A stretch of 64,000 bases of DNA, from positions 1 to 64,000 of the forward strand of contig NZ_BMEO01000008.1 in the NCBI RefSeq assembly GCF_014636635.1, read 5' to 3'. The DNA comes from Marinicella pacifica (GTDB lineage Bacteria > Pseudomonadota > Gammaproteobacteria > Xanthomonadales > Marinicellaceae). This document shows, piece after piece, positions 16,711 to 24,176 of this stretch; within the stretch, counting starts at the first letter, position 1, and each line of letters opens with the position of its first letter. The position numbers and the translations under genes are program-made. A model generated the notes under the pieces. The model did not search any database. It was given only the letters and a program-made list of their open reading frames with translations, and had not been told where the DNA came from.

Positions 16711-19700
16711 TGGGTTTCCTCGGTTAGTTTAAAATCATTTTGAATGCTTCGTGAGCGCCATAAAAAGAACACCACGGGTATCACTAATAAAGTGAGTATT
16801 AAGGCACTGACCATACCGCCGACCATCGGTGCGGCGATGCGACTCATGATTTCAGAGCCGGTGCCGGTGGCCATTAATATGGGTAACAGTCCGATAATAA
16901 TCGACAATGATGTCATGAGTACCGGACGTAAGCGTCGCCCTGCCCCTTCGATTACGGCCTCTTTTAAGGTGTTTTTGTTAATCTGCTCAGGGGGTTGTTG
17001 AGATAATTGCTGATAAGCCTGGTTTAGGTATACCAGCATAATCACACCAATTTCAACGGCCACACCGGCCAGCGCGATAAAGCCAACACCCACGGCCACT
17101 GAAAAGTTATAACCGGTTAAATACATCAGCCAGATACTGCCGACCATAGCCAAAGGCAAAGTCCCCATAATAATGGCCACTTCAGTGAAATTCCTGAAGT
17201 TCATATACAGTAAAATAATAATAATGGCCAGCGTCAGAGGTATAACGTAGGTGAGCTTTTCTTTGGCACGCAGCATATATTCATACTGACCCGACCAGTT
17301 AATGGAGTAACCGGCGGGTAATTCCAGCTGATCGGCAACGACTTGTTGGGCATTCACCACATAGCTGCCGATATCAACCCCGTCTATATCAATAAAAGTC
17401 CAGCCATTCAGCCGGGCATTTTCACTTTTAATACCCGGTGGACCGTCTTCGATTTTAATCTCCGCCACATCACCCAAGGCGATTTGTTGTTGACCGGGGG
17501 TGACAATCGGCAGTAAAGCCAGCTGTTCCGGTGAATTCCGGTAATCTTGTGGATAGCGTATATTCACCGGGTACCTTTCCAGACCTTCAATGGTCTGGGT
17601 CACATTCATACCGCCGATGGCTGATGACACCACCTGTTGAATATCGGTGATGTTTAAATTGTATCTGGCGGCTTTGCTACGATTGATATCGACTTTGATG
17701 TACCGGCCACCGGCCACCCGCTCAGAATACACAGAAACGGTGCCGGGAACTTCTTTAAGAATGGTTTCCAATTGCTGACCAATTTGTTGAATCTGATCGA
17801 GTTCCGGGCCGGCAATTTTAATCCCTACCGGCGTTTTAATGCCAGTGGCGAGCATGTCAATGCGGGTTTTAATCGGCATGACCCAGGCGTTGGTTACCCC
17901 GGGTAGTTTGACCAGCGAATCGAGCTCCTTTTTAAGGTCTTCGGTATCTATGCCAGGCCGCCATTGGTCCCTTGGTTTTAACTGAATAAAGGATTCAATC
18001 ATGGTTAAAGGCGCCGGATCGGTGGCGGTTTCAGCCCGCCCGACTTTGCCGAAGACCGTTTCAACTTCGGGTACGGTTTTAATCAGTTTATCGGTTTGTT
18101 GCAGTAATTCCCGGGCTTTACCGATGGAAATGCCCGGATAGGTGGTGGGCATATACATCAAATCACCTTCATCCAGGTGTGGGATAAATTCACTGCCGAT
18201 TTTATTCACCGGCCAAAAACCGATGATTAACACCACCAGCGTTAACACCAGTGTTGATTTAGGGAAACGCAAAACCTGATTTAATACCGGTATGTAGAGG
18301 GCTGTGAGGATTTTGTTGATGGGGTTTTTATGTTCCGGTAAAACTTTACCTCGAATAAAATATCCCATTAAAACCGGCACCAGCGTGATGGCTAAAGCGG
18401 CTGATGCGGCCATGGCATAGGTTTTGGTGAAGGCCAGCGGTGAAAACATGCGGCCTTCCTGGGCTTCTAAGGTAAACACCGGAATAAAGCTTACCGTAAT
18501 AATCAACAAGCTAAAGAACAAAGCCGGTCCCACTTCACCGGCGGATTTAGCCACGATCTGCCAGCGGTTGTCTTTGGTCACTTCAGTGCGTTCCATGTGT
18601 TTATGCATATTTTCAATCATGACAATGGCGCCGTCAATCATGGCACCGATGGCAATGGCGATACCGCCTAAGGACATGATATTGGCATTTAAACCTTGCC
18701 AGTGCATGATAATAAAAGCGGTCAGAATGCCCACCGGTAAGGATAAAATCGCCACCAGGGACGATCGCACATGGAACAGGAAGACGATACAAACCAGGGC
18801 CACCACCGCAAATTCTTCCAACAATTTAATCCATAAATTATTCACCGCCTCTTCAATTAAGCCACTGCGATCATAAACCGTGACCACCTCGACACCCTCA
18901 GGCAATCCCTGTTTGAGTTGTTCCAGCTTGGCTTTAACACCGGCGATGGTTTTTTGGGCATTTTCCCCATAACGCATCACAATAATCCCACCGATGGTTT
19001 CGCCTTCACCGTTCAATTCAGCCACACCGCGTCGCATTTGTGGCCCAATACCGATGTCAGCCACATCTTTCAGCAATAACGGCGTGCCTTTAACAGTGGT
19101 ACCCAAGGGGATATTTCTCAGGTCATCTTCACTTTGCAAATAACCCGTGGCTCGAACCATGTATTCGGCTTCAGCCAATTCCACCACAGACGCGCCTATT
19201 TCCTGATTACCTCTTTGAATGGCCGTTTGTATTTGCGCCAAAGGAATGCTGAAGGCACGTAATTTATCGGGATTTACCTTGACTTGGTACTGCTTGACCA
19301 TGCCACCCAGAGCGGCCACTTCGGATACGCCCGGAACCGTTTGTAGTTCATATTTTAAAAACCAATCTTGCAAACTTCTTAATTGGCTGATGTCATGCTT
19401 GCCGGTTTTATCAACGAGGGCGTATAAATAAACCCAACCTACCCCGGTTGCATCCGGTCCCAACTGGGGCCGGGCATTTTGTGGTAGAGAAGGCGCTACC
19501 TGAGAGAGGTATTCAAGTACACGACTTCTGGCCCAATAAAGATCGGTTTGTTCATCAAAAATAACATACACAAAAGAATCGCCAAAAAATGAGTAACCTC
19601 TGACAGTTACGGCACCTGGAACAGATAACATGGCGGTGGTTAACGGATAGGTGACTTGATCTTCAACCACTTGGGGCGCTTGGCCTGGATAGGTTGTTTT

Positions 19701-19847
19701 AATAATGACTTGGACATCCGATAAGTCAGGTAAAGCATCCACCGGTGTATTTTTTAATGAATACAGCCCCATGCCCATTAAAATAAAGGTCGCTAACATA
19801 ACAAAGAAGCGGTTGTGGACAGACCAATGAATAATGCCTTTAATCAT
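16707..19847 (-). CDS. cusA: CusA/CzcA-type heavy-metal RND efflux pump
   Basis: The 1046-residue protein is the inner-membrane trimeric pump of a tripartite copper/silver exporter. It has twelve membrane segments and two large periplasmic loops. Motifs include DALPDLSDVQVIIKTTYPGQ near the N-terminus and IAIGAMIDGAIVMIENMHKH in the fourth-helix region. The three copper-relay methionines of E. coli CusA appear conserved: LMYMPTTYPG, PLTMIESF and RIDMLATGI. I start at ATG 19847 (MIKGIIHWS), where GGAG lies seven bases upstream; a longer frame from 19874 would overlap cusB further. Overlap with cusB is 8 bases and with copC 4 bases. Confidence 0.95.
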   Translation of the reverse strand: MIKGIIHWSVHNRFFVMLATFILMGMGLYSLKNTPVDALPDLSDVQVIIKTTYPGQAPQVVEDQVTYPLTTAMLSVPGAVTVRGYSFFGDSFVYVIFDEQTDLYWARSRVLEYLSQVAPSLPQNARPQLGPDATGVGWVYLYALVDKTGKHDISQLRSLQDWFLKYELQTVPGVSEVAALGGMVKQYQVKVNPDKLRAFSIPLAQIQTAIQRGNQEIGASVVELAEAEYMVRATGYLQSEDDLRNIPLGTTVKGTPLLLKDVADIGIGPQMRRGVAELNGEGETIGGIIVMRYGENAQKTIAGVKAKLEQLKQGLPEGVEVVTVYDRSGLIEEAVNNLWIKLLEEFAVVALVCIVFLFHVRSSLVAILSLPVGILTAFIIMHWQGLNANIMSLGGIAIAIGAMIDGAIVMIENMHKHMERTEVTKDNRWQIVAKSAGEVGPALFFSLLIITVSFIPVFTLEAQEGRMFSPLAFTKTYAMAASAALAITLVPVLMGYFIRGKVLPEHKNPINKILTALYIPVLNQVLRFPKSTLVLTLVVLIIGFWPVNKIGSEFIPHLDEGDLMYMPTTYPGISIGKARELLQQTDKLIKTVPEVETVFGKVGRAETATDPAPLTMIESFIQLKPRDQWRPGIDTEDLKKELDSLVKLPGVTNAWVMPIKTRIDMLATGIKTPVGIKIAGPELDQIQQIGQQLETILKEVPGTVSVYSERVAGGRYIKVDINRSKAARYNLNITDIQQVVSSAIGGMNVTQTIEGLERYPVNIRYPQDYRNSPEQLALLPIVTPGQQQIALGDVAEIKIEDGPPGIKSENARLNGWTFIDIDGVDIGSYVVNAQQVVADQLELPAGYSINWSGQYEYMLRAKEKLTYVIPLTLAIIIILLYMNFRNFTEVAIIMGTLPLAMVGSIWLMYLTGYNFSVAVGVGFIALAGVAVEIGVIMLVYLNQAYQQLSQQPPEQINKNTLKEAVIEGAGRRLRPVLMTSLSIIIGLLPILMATGTGSEIMSRIAAPMVGGMVSALILTLLVIPVVFFLWRSRSIQNDFKLTEETQ

Positions 19848-21645
19848 GGTTGTCTCCACTGTCCGCATCATCATTGTGATTCATTGAGGACATATCATGA
19901 CCCGAATGATCGATGGGGGCTTGTTCAGCTGACTTTTCTGACATCTCATGCTGACTGTGATCCATCGAAGACATATCATGGCCTGAATGATCCATGGTTG
20001 AATGATCCATGGTTGTATTATCCTCTGCTTCTTCAGACATATCGTGCTGGCTGTGGTCCATTTCTGACATATCATGATCCGAATGATCCTCAGTCGAGTT
20101 ATCCTCAGTCGAATTATCCACAGATTCATCAGACATATCATGTTGACTGTGATCCATGGAAGAACCGGCTTCTTTATCTGATTGAATATGTATGCCTGTC
20201 ACCTGATAAGACTGTTCAGACACTCGTTTAATCTCTAAATGGGCTTGTGTACCGGCTTTTAAGCCGCTCATATTCACATTTTCTGCAACGGTAAAGTCCA
20301 TGGTCATTTCTGGCCAGTCCCATTCTTCAATGGGCTCATGGCTGGCATTAATCATTCTGTGACCCGGCATGACGCTTTGAATGGTGGCAGCCACCCAAAC
20401 GCTTTCTGGCATGTCTTCGACATCTTCCATGCGTTTAAAATCTGAAGTTTTACTGGATTCTGAATCAATCAAGAACTGGGCTGAAGTCACGACTTGATCA
20501 CCCGCTTGAAGTCCACTCAGAATTTCAGCATGTTGGTTATAAAACCGGCCCAGCTCAACGTCAATGGACTTAAACTGACCGTCACCTAACGCCAGTACCA
20601 CGCGGTTTGAATCGCCGGTCCTGATGACCGCTTCAGTGGGTACTAACAGAACATCCTTCATGGGATTGCTGTGAATGGTGATTTGTGCAAACATATTGGG
20701 TTTGAGTTTCTGATCTTCATTATCAAACTTAAGCCGCACTTTAAGCGTTCGGGTTTCAGGGTTCAGAGTTGGGTATATATAATCAACTTCACCAGTCCAT
20801 TGTTTACCCGGCAAAAATTCTAAAGTCATGGTTACCGGTTGGCCGATGGCTAATAAATCGGCTTGTCGTTCAAAGACTTCAGCTTCTACCCACACTTGTT
20901 CTAATGAACCAATGGACATCATGGTTGTTCCTGGTTTAACGAAATATCCTTCTCGAATATTTAAGTTATCAACCACACCACTTTGTGGTGCATAAAAGGT
21001 TATTTTTTGTTTTACCTGACGGCTTTTTTTCAATTGATTGATTTGTTCGTTTGTTATTTGCAATGATTGCAAGCGATTCTCGGCCGCATGAATTAAACGT
21101 TGGTTTTTTCGATCCAGTGCCAGTAAATACTCTTCCTGAGCGTTTACCAATTCCGGTGAATACAATTCATATAAGGCCTGGCCTTTGGTAACCGGATTGC
21201 CAGCCGTCTTGATGTAGAGTTTTTCCACCCAACCATCTACTCTGGGGTGAATATGTACCAATAAATCCTCATCATATTGGACATAACCTACGGTATTAAT
21301 TTGGGTGTGGATATCTTGTTTTTTAACGGTTTTGGTTCTGACTCCTAAATTATTGACCACAGCCGGGGAAATTTGGATGGTGCCAGGACCGCTGTCAGCC
21401 AAACCACCCTGCTCTTCATAGACCGGAATCAGGTCCATACCCATGGGTGATTGGCCGGGCTGGTCTCTTTTATAGTTCGGATCCATCGGTGCCACCCAGT
21501 ACAACGGTTCTTTGCTGTCTGCTGATTCTGCCGATTGTGTGGATTCTGCGCTGTTCAGAAATTTAAAGGCTATAAAGGTCAGCCCAATACCTAGAATAAG
21601 GCCAATAGTAATGCCTTTTATGTTGTTGCTGTGTTGTTTAGTCAT
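19840..21645 (-). CDS. cusB: CusB adaptor with heavy-metal-binding, CusF-like and His/Met repeat regions
   Basis: The 601-residue protein is the periplasmic adaptor of the Cus pump, anchored by a membrane segment near residues 10-30. Order of parts: a heavy-metal-binding domain (YWVAPMDPNYKRDQPGQSPM, ~49-75), the membrane-fusion core (HPRVDGWVEKLY and AQITIHSNPMKD), then a CusF-like domain (~415-490). In the latter, SHEPIEEWDWPEMTMDF keeps the His, Trp and two Met ligands of CusF. Last comes a 105-residue tail with about six imperfect repeats such as MDHSQHDMSE and IDHSGHDMSS. The fusion removes the need for a separate CusF gene, and none is present. The repeats (DNA 19,850-20,155) may vary in number between strains. 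Confidence 0.93.
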   Translation of the reverse strand: MTKQHSNNIKGITIGLILGIGLTFIAFKFLNSAESTQSAESADSKEPLYWVAPMDPNYKRDQPGQSPMGMDLIPVYEEQGGLADSGPGTIQISPAVVNNLGVRTKTVKKQDIHTQINTVGYVQYDEDLLVHIHPRVDGWVEKLYIKTAGNPVTKGQALYELYSPELVNAQEEYLLALDRKNQRLIHAAENRLQSLQITNEQINQLKKSRQVKQKITFYAPQSGVVDNLNIREGYFVKPGTTMMSIGSLEQVWVEAEVFERQADLLAIGQPVTMTLEFLPGKQWTGEVDYIYPTLNPETRTLKVRLKFDNEDQKLKPNMFAQITIHSNPMKDVLLVPTEAVIRTGDSNRVVLALGDGQFKSIDVELGRFYNQHAEILSGLQAGDQVVTSAQFLIDSESSKTSDFKRMEDVEDMPESVWVAATIQSVMPGHRMINASHEPIEEWDWPEMTMDFTVAENVNMSGLKAGTQAHLEIKRVSEQSYQVTGIHIQSDKEAGSSMDHSQHDMSDESVDNSTEDNSTEDHSDHDMSEMDHSQHDMSEEAEDNTTMDHSTMDHSGHDMSSMDHSQHEMSEKSAEQAPIDHSGHDMSSMNHNDDADSGDNHD

Positions 21646-23032
21646 TGCTGTTCTCCATGGCGATGGTTACGACCTGTTCGGGGTTTGTCATTAACAAATA
21701 ATTGAGTTTAATTGTGGTTTTTTCGATATCAACGTTAATTTTCAGGGCATCTATTTGGGCATTTAATTCGGCAATGCGGGCGCGCACCACTTCAGCAAAA
21801 TCACCGTCGTCGTTGGTGTAAGCTGTTAACGATGCTTCTGCCTGTTCACTCATTTGGGGTAATAATTGTTGTTTGTAGAGTGCCTGTCTTTGATACAGTC
21901 GTAACAGGTTTGATTGTTCTGTTTGGAATGAAGCAATCATTTTACGCAGCAGTAAATCCTGTTCGGTTTCAATGGCCTCAGCCGATGACACCGCGGCTTT
22001 AAGCGTCTGATCCTGTCGGTTTTTTGTAAATAAAGGCACATCAAATGTAACCCCCACGGAAAATAAATCAGCCCGATTAAGGCCATTATTGGCATCGGCC
22101 CGATAGCCGTAAGCGGCATTAACGCCCCAGGCCGGTTTGTATTTTTGTCGGGCCAGTTCAACGCCGACATGCTCAGCTTCAATACGTTGTTGCACGGCTT
22201 TGATGGCAGGATGGTGAGCAAATTGACGGTATAAATGGTTTTTATCAATGTCCTGAGACTCGATCAGCGATTGATCTAATGGCTTAATCGATGGTAATTG
22301 CTGACTGACTGCTTGCTTGGTATGATTATTGTCGGCACCGACATGACCGGACATATCAGGTCTGTAATCATTGATAAATTCACTCAGTTGTTGCATGGCC
22401 TGTTCTTTATTTTGTTGTAAGGCGGTCAGGCGATCATCCAAACGGGTTAACTCCAGTTGTGCACGGATTAAATCCTGTTGCCGGGTGTTACCAGTCACGG
22501 TGGTATAACTGGCTTCAGCCACATCCACCAGGTACTCAAACAGTTCTCGGTCTTGTTCAATCAGGCGAATACTTTCCTGGGCCTGAAAAACGCTGAGCCA
22601 AAGCTGACTGACTTTAACGTTGAGTTCTGCTGTGCGGTTTTGCCTTTGGTATGGGTATTGTTGTGCCAACGTATTGAGCCGTTTTTGGCTTAATTGCCGG
22701 GTGTCACCGCGAGGAAACATTTGTGACACCCCGAGTTTGAGCTGGGTCATGCCTTCCTGACTAAAATCAAAGCTGTCGGCAGCGAGCCCCATCACACCCA
22801 CAGATATTTTAGGATCCGGTAACTGATCCGCGGCGATGGCTAAAGACTCAAGCGAGCGTTGCTTGCTTTGATTGCCCAAAAGCCAGGGGTCATTTTTTTC
22901 AGCCAACTGAATGGCGGTGGTTAAACTCAAAGGGTCATTAAACTGTTGGTCTGCAGCCTGAACGGCCGGTGATTGCATAACAATCACCAGCAATCCGGCA
23001 TAGAGAAAAAATTTAAGCAAATGTATATTCAT
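21638..23032 (-). CDS. cusC: CusC/TolC-family outer-membrane efflux protein
   Basis: The 464-residue product has a signal peptide (FLYAGLLVIVMQSPAVQA) and the two-fold TolC repeat of long helices (PDPKISVGVMGLAADS; ARQKYKPAWGVNAAYGYR). It would form the outer-membrane channel joined to CusB and CusA. No lipobox cysteine is seen after the signal peptide, unlike E. coli CusC. It overlaps cusB by 8 bases and the DUF411 gene by 4 bases, so the block is one transcript. Confidence 0.9.
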   Translation of the reverse strand: MNIHLLKFFLYAGLLVIVMQSPAVQAADQQFNDPLSLTTAIQLAEKNDPWLLGNQSKQRSLESLAIAADQLPDPKISVGVMGLAADSFDFSQEGMTQLKLGVSQMFPRGDTRQLSQKRLNTLAQQYPYQRQNRTAELNVKVSQLWLSVFQAQESIRLIEQDRELFEYLVDVAEASYTTVTGNTRQQDLIRAQLELTRLDDRLTALQQNKEQAMQQLSEFINDYRPDMSGHVGADNNHTKQAVSQQLPSIKPLDQSLIESQDIDKNHLYRQFAHHPAIKAVQQRIEAEHVGVELARQKYKPAWGVNAAYGYRADANNGLNRADLFSVGVTFDVPLFTKNRQDQTLKAAVSSAEAIETEQDLLLRKMIASFQTEQSNLLRLYQRQALYKQQLLPQMSEQAEASLTAYTNDDGDFAEVVRARIAELNAQIDALKINVDIEKTTIKLNYLLMTNPEQVVTIAMENSND

Positions 23033-23529
23033 TTGAATTGCGCCTCAAAATGATTGATTTCTGCATACGGTGTGAGCTTACCTTCTTTATCAAACGCCAT
23101 AATGACGTAAGGACTGAATTTATTCATGTACTCCATTCCGGGGCTGCCTACAGGCATACCAGGTACCACCAGACCGATATAATCATCGGGCTGTTCTTGT
23201 AAAAATTGTTGTACATATTTGGCCGGAATATGGCCTTCAAACACATAACCATCCTGACTCACGGCAGTATGACAGGAGCGATAATTGGCCGGGACCTGGT
23301 GTTGGTCTTTAAGTTTATTTAACTGTGTACTGTTGATGCCTTTTGCTGTGAATCCATGATCATTGGCATGATCAATCCACTTCACGCAGCAGCCACAGGT
23401 TGCGCTTTTATAGACGGTTAAAGGCATATCGACAGTCTCCGCTTTTAAATCAGTGACGGTCATCATTGATAACAATGCAAAGGATAGTGTCAGCACCATG
23501 GCTGAAAGTGTGTATTGAATAATTTTCAT
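23029..23529 (-). CDS. DUF411-family metal-binding protein
   Basis: The 166-residue product begins with a signal-like hydrophobic segment (TLSFALLSMMTVTDLKA) and contains the DUF411 motif YKSATCGCCVKWIDH and the downstream SCHTAVSQDGYVFEGHIPA, with GLVVPGMPVGSPGME. Proteins of this family occur with copper efflux genes and are thought to bind copper through the CxCC and histidine positions. Start supported by TTGGAG before ATG 23529. First gene of the cus block after copL. Confidence 0.88.
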   Translation of the reverse strand: MKIIQYTLSAMVLTLSFALLSMMTVTDLKAETVDMPLTVYKSATCGCCVKWIDHANDHGFTAKGINSTQLNKLKDQHQVPANYRSCHTAVSQDGYVFEGHIPAKYVQQFLQEQPDDYIGLVVPGMPVGSPGMEYMNKFSPYVIMAFDKEGKLTPYAEINHFEAQFK

Positions 23530-23682
23530 GTGAACTCCAATTGTTTTCTCATCGAGGTGAAATCACACCAGTTTTAACTGGCTGGTCATGATAAGAACCC
23601 GAATGAATTTAAAATTTAATTTCTAAGGCGATGAAATAGAGCCTCAAAGGCACTTATTTCAGACGCAGGTCGGCTGTGGAAA

Positions 23683-24084
23683 TTAAATTATTGGAGGACG
23701 ATAGAGTGGTGATTGGTCTTTGTTCAGATAAAAGCCATCTGAAAATACCGCTTGGGTAATGGGCTTATAAACAAAAAATGGCGTTGATTGTGCTTTAGAC
23801 AATAATAAAACCGTGGAACACAAGGCCTGTGGACATTGACATAATGTCTCACAACAATCTGACATGGCAGTCATGTTAGTGTGATTCATGGCATTATTAT
23901 TCATGGATTGTTGACTGTTCTCATGTTGAGCCATGTGATTACAATCTTGGGCCATTGCCTGGGGTTGGCTTTGGCTATTCATGGTATGCGTATGGGCAAC
24001 CGCCAGCACTTGTCCTGTTGAGAACAACAGTAACATCGTGATGATCACACTAAGAGGTGGTATGTGCCGTTTTCGCGATTTCAT
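23683..24084 (-). CDS. CopL-like small Cys/Met/His-rich secreted protein
   Basis: The 133-residue product has a signal segment (SVIITMLLLFSTGQVLA), a Met/His/Asn-rich middle (CNHMAQHENSQQSMNNNAMN), a cluster of cysteines (CCETLCQCPQALC) and a C-terminal LYRPPII. This layout resembles CopL proteins that lead copper operons in Xanthomonas and relatives. The promoter lies immediately upstream, and the DUF411 gene follows after 153 bases, so it may have a sensing or leader role for the cus operon. The assignment rests on layout, not on a search. Confidence 0.65.
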   Translation of the reverse strand: MKSRKRHIPPLSVIITMLLLFSTGQVLAVAHTHTMNSQSQPQAMAQDCNHMAQHENSQQSMNNNAMNHTNMTAMSDCCETLCQCPQALCSTVLLLSKAQSTPFFVYKPITQAVFSDGFYLNKDQSPLYRPPII

Positions 24085-24093
24085 GATACCCCT

Positions 24094-24121
24094 ATGATAC
24101 TTAATCTCTTAAAAAGTTCAA
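24094..24121 (-). promoter_or_regulatory. Candidate promoter for the copper block
   Basis: On the minus strand TTGAAC (24121-24116) and TATCAT (24099-24094) are 16 bases apart, with AGGGG as ribosome-binding site shortly before ATG 24084. The transcript would have a very short leader. No clear metal-responsive dyad is seen in it. Confidence 0.5.
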
Positions 24122-24122
24122 T

Positions 24123-24161
24123 AAAAAACCGCCACCATAAAATTAAAGGTGACGGTTTTTT
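24123..24161. terminator. Stem-loop terminator after the penicillin-acylase gene
   Basis: AAAAAACCGCCACC and GGTGACGGTTTTTT form a 14-base stem with one mismatch and an 11-base loop, with A and T runs on the two sides. It ends the minus-strand acylase gene (stop at 24177) and insulates the copper block promoter. It marks the boundary between the island and the backbone. Confidence 0.75.
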
Positions 24162-24176
24162 AGATTTTAGACTCTT

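Noticed and set aside
19850-20155. Possible CRISPR or DNA tandem repeat
   Set aside because: The repeats are imperfect, in frame and follow the protein repeat MDHSxHDMS; there are no unique spacers of constant length.
19815-20231. 138-codon plus-strand frame over the CusB tail
   Set aside because: It is the antisense of the His/Met repeat region and arises from the repeat composition.
23561-23585. Inverted repeat CCAGTT-TT-AACTGG before the DUF411 gene
   Set aside because: Six-base arms without a nearby promoter of good quality; chance occurrence is likely.
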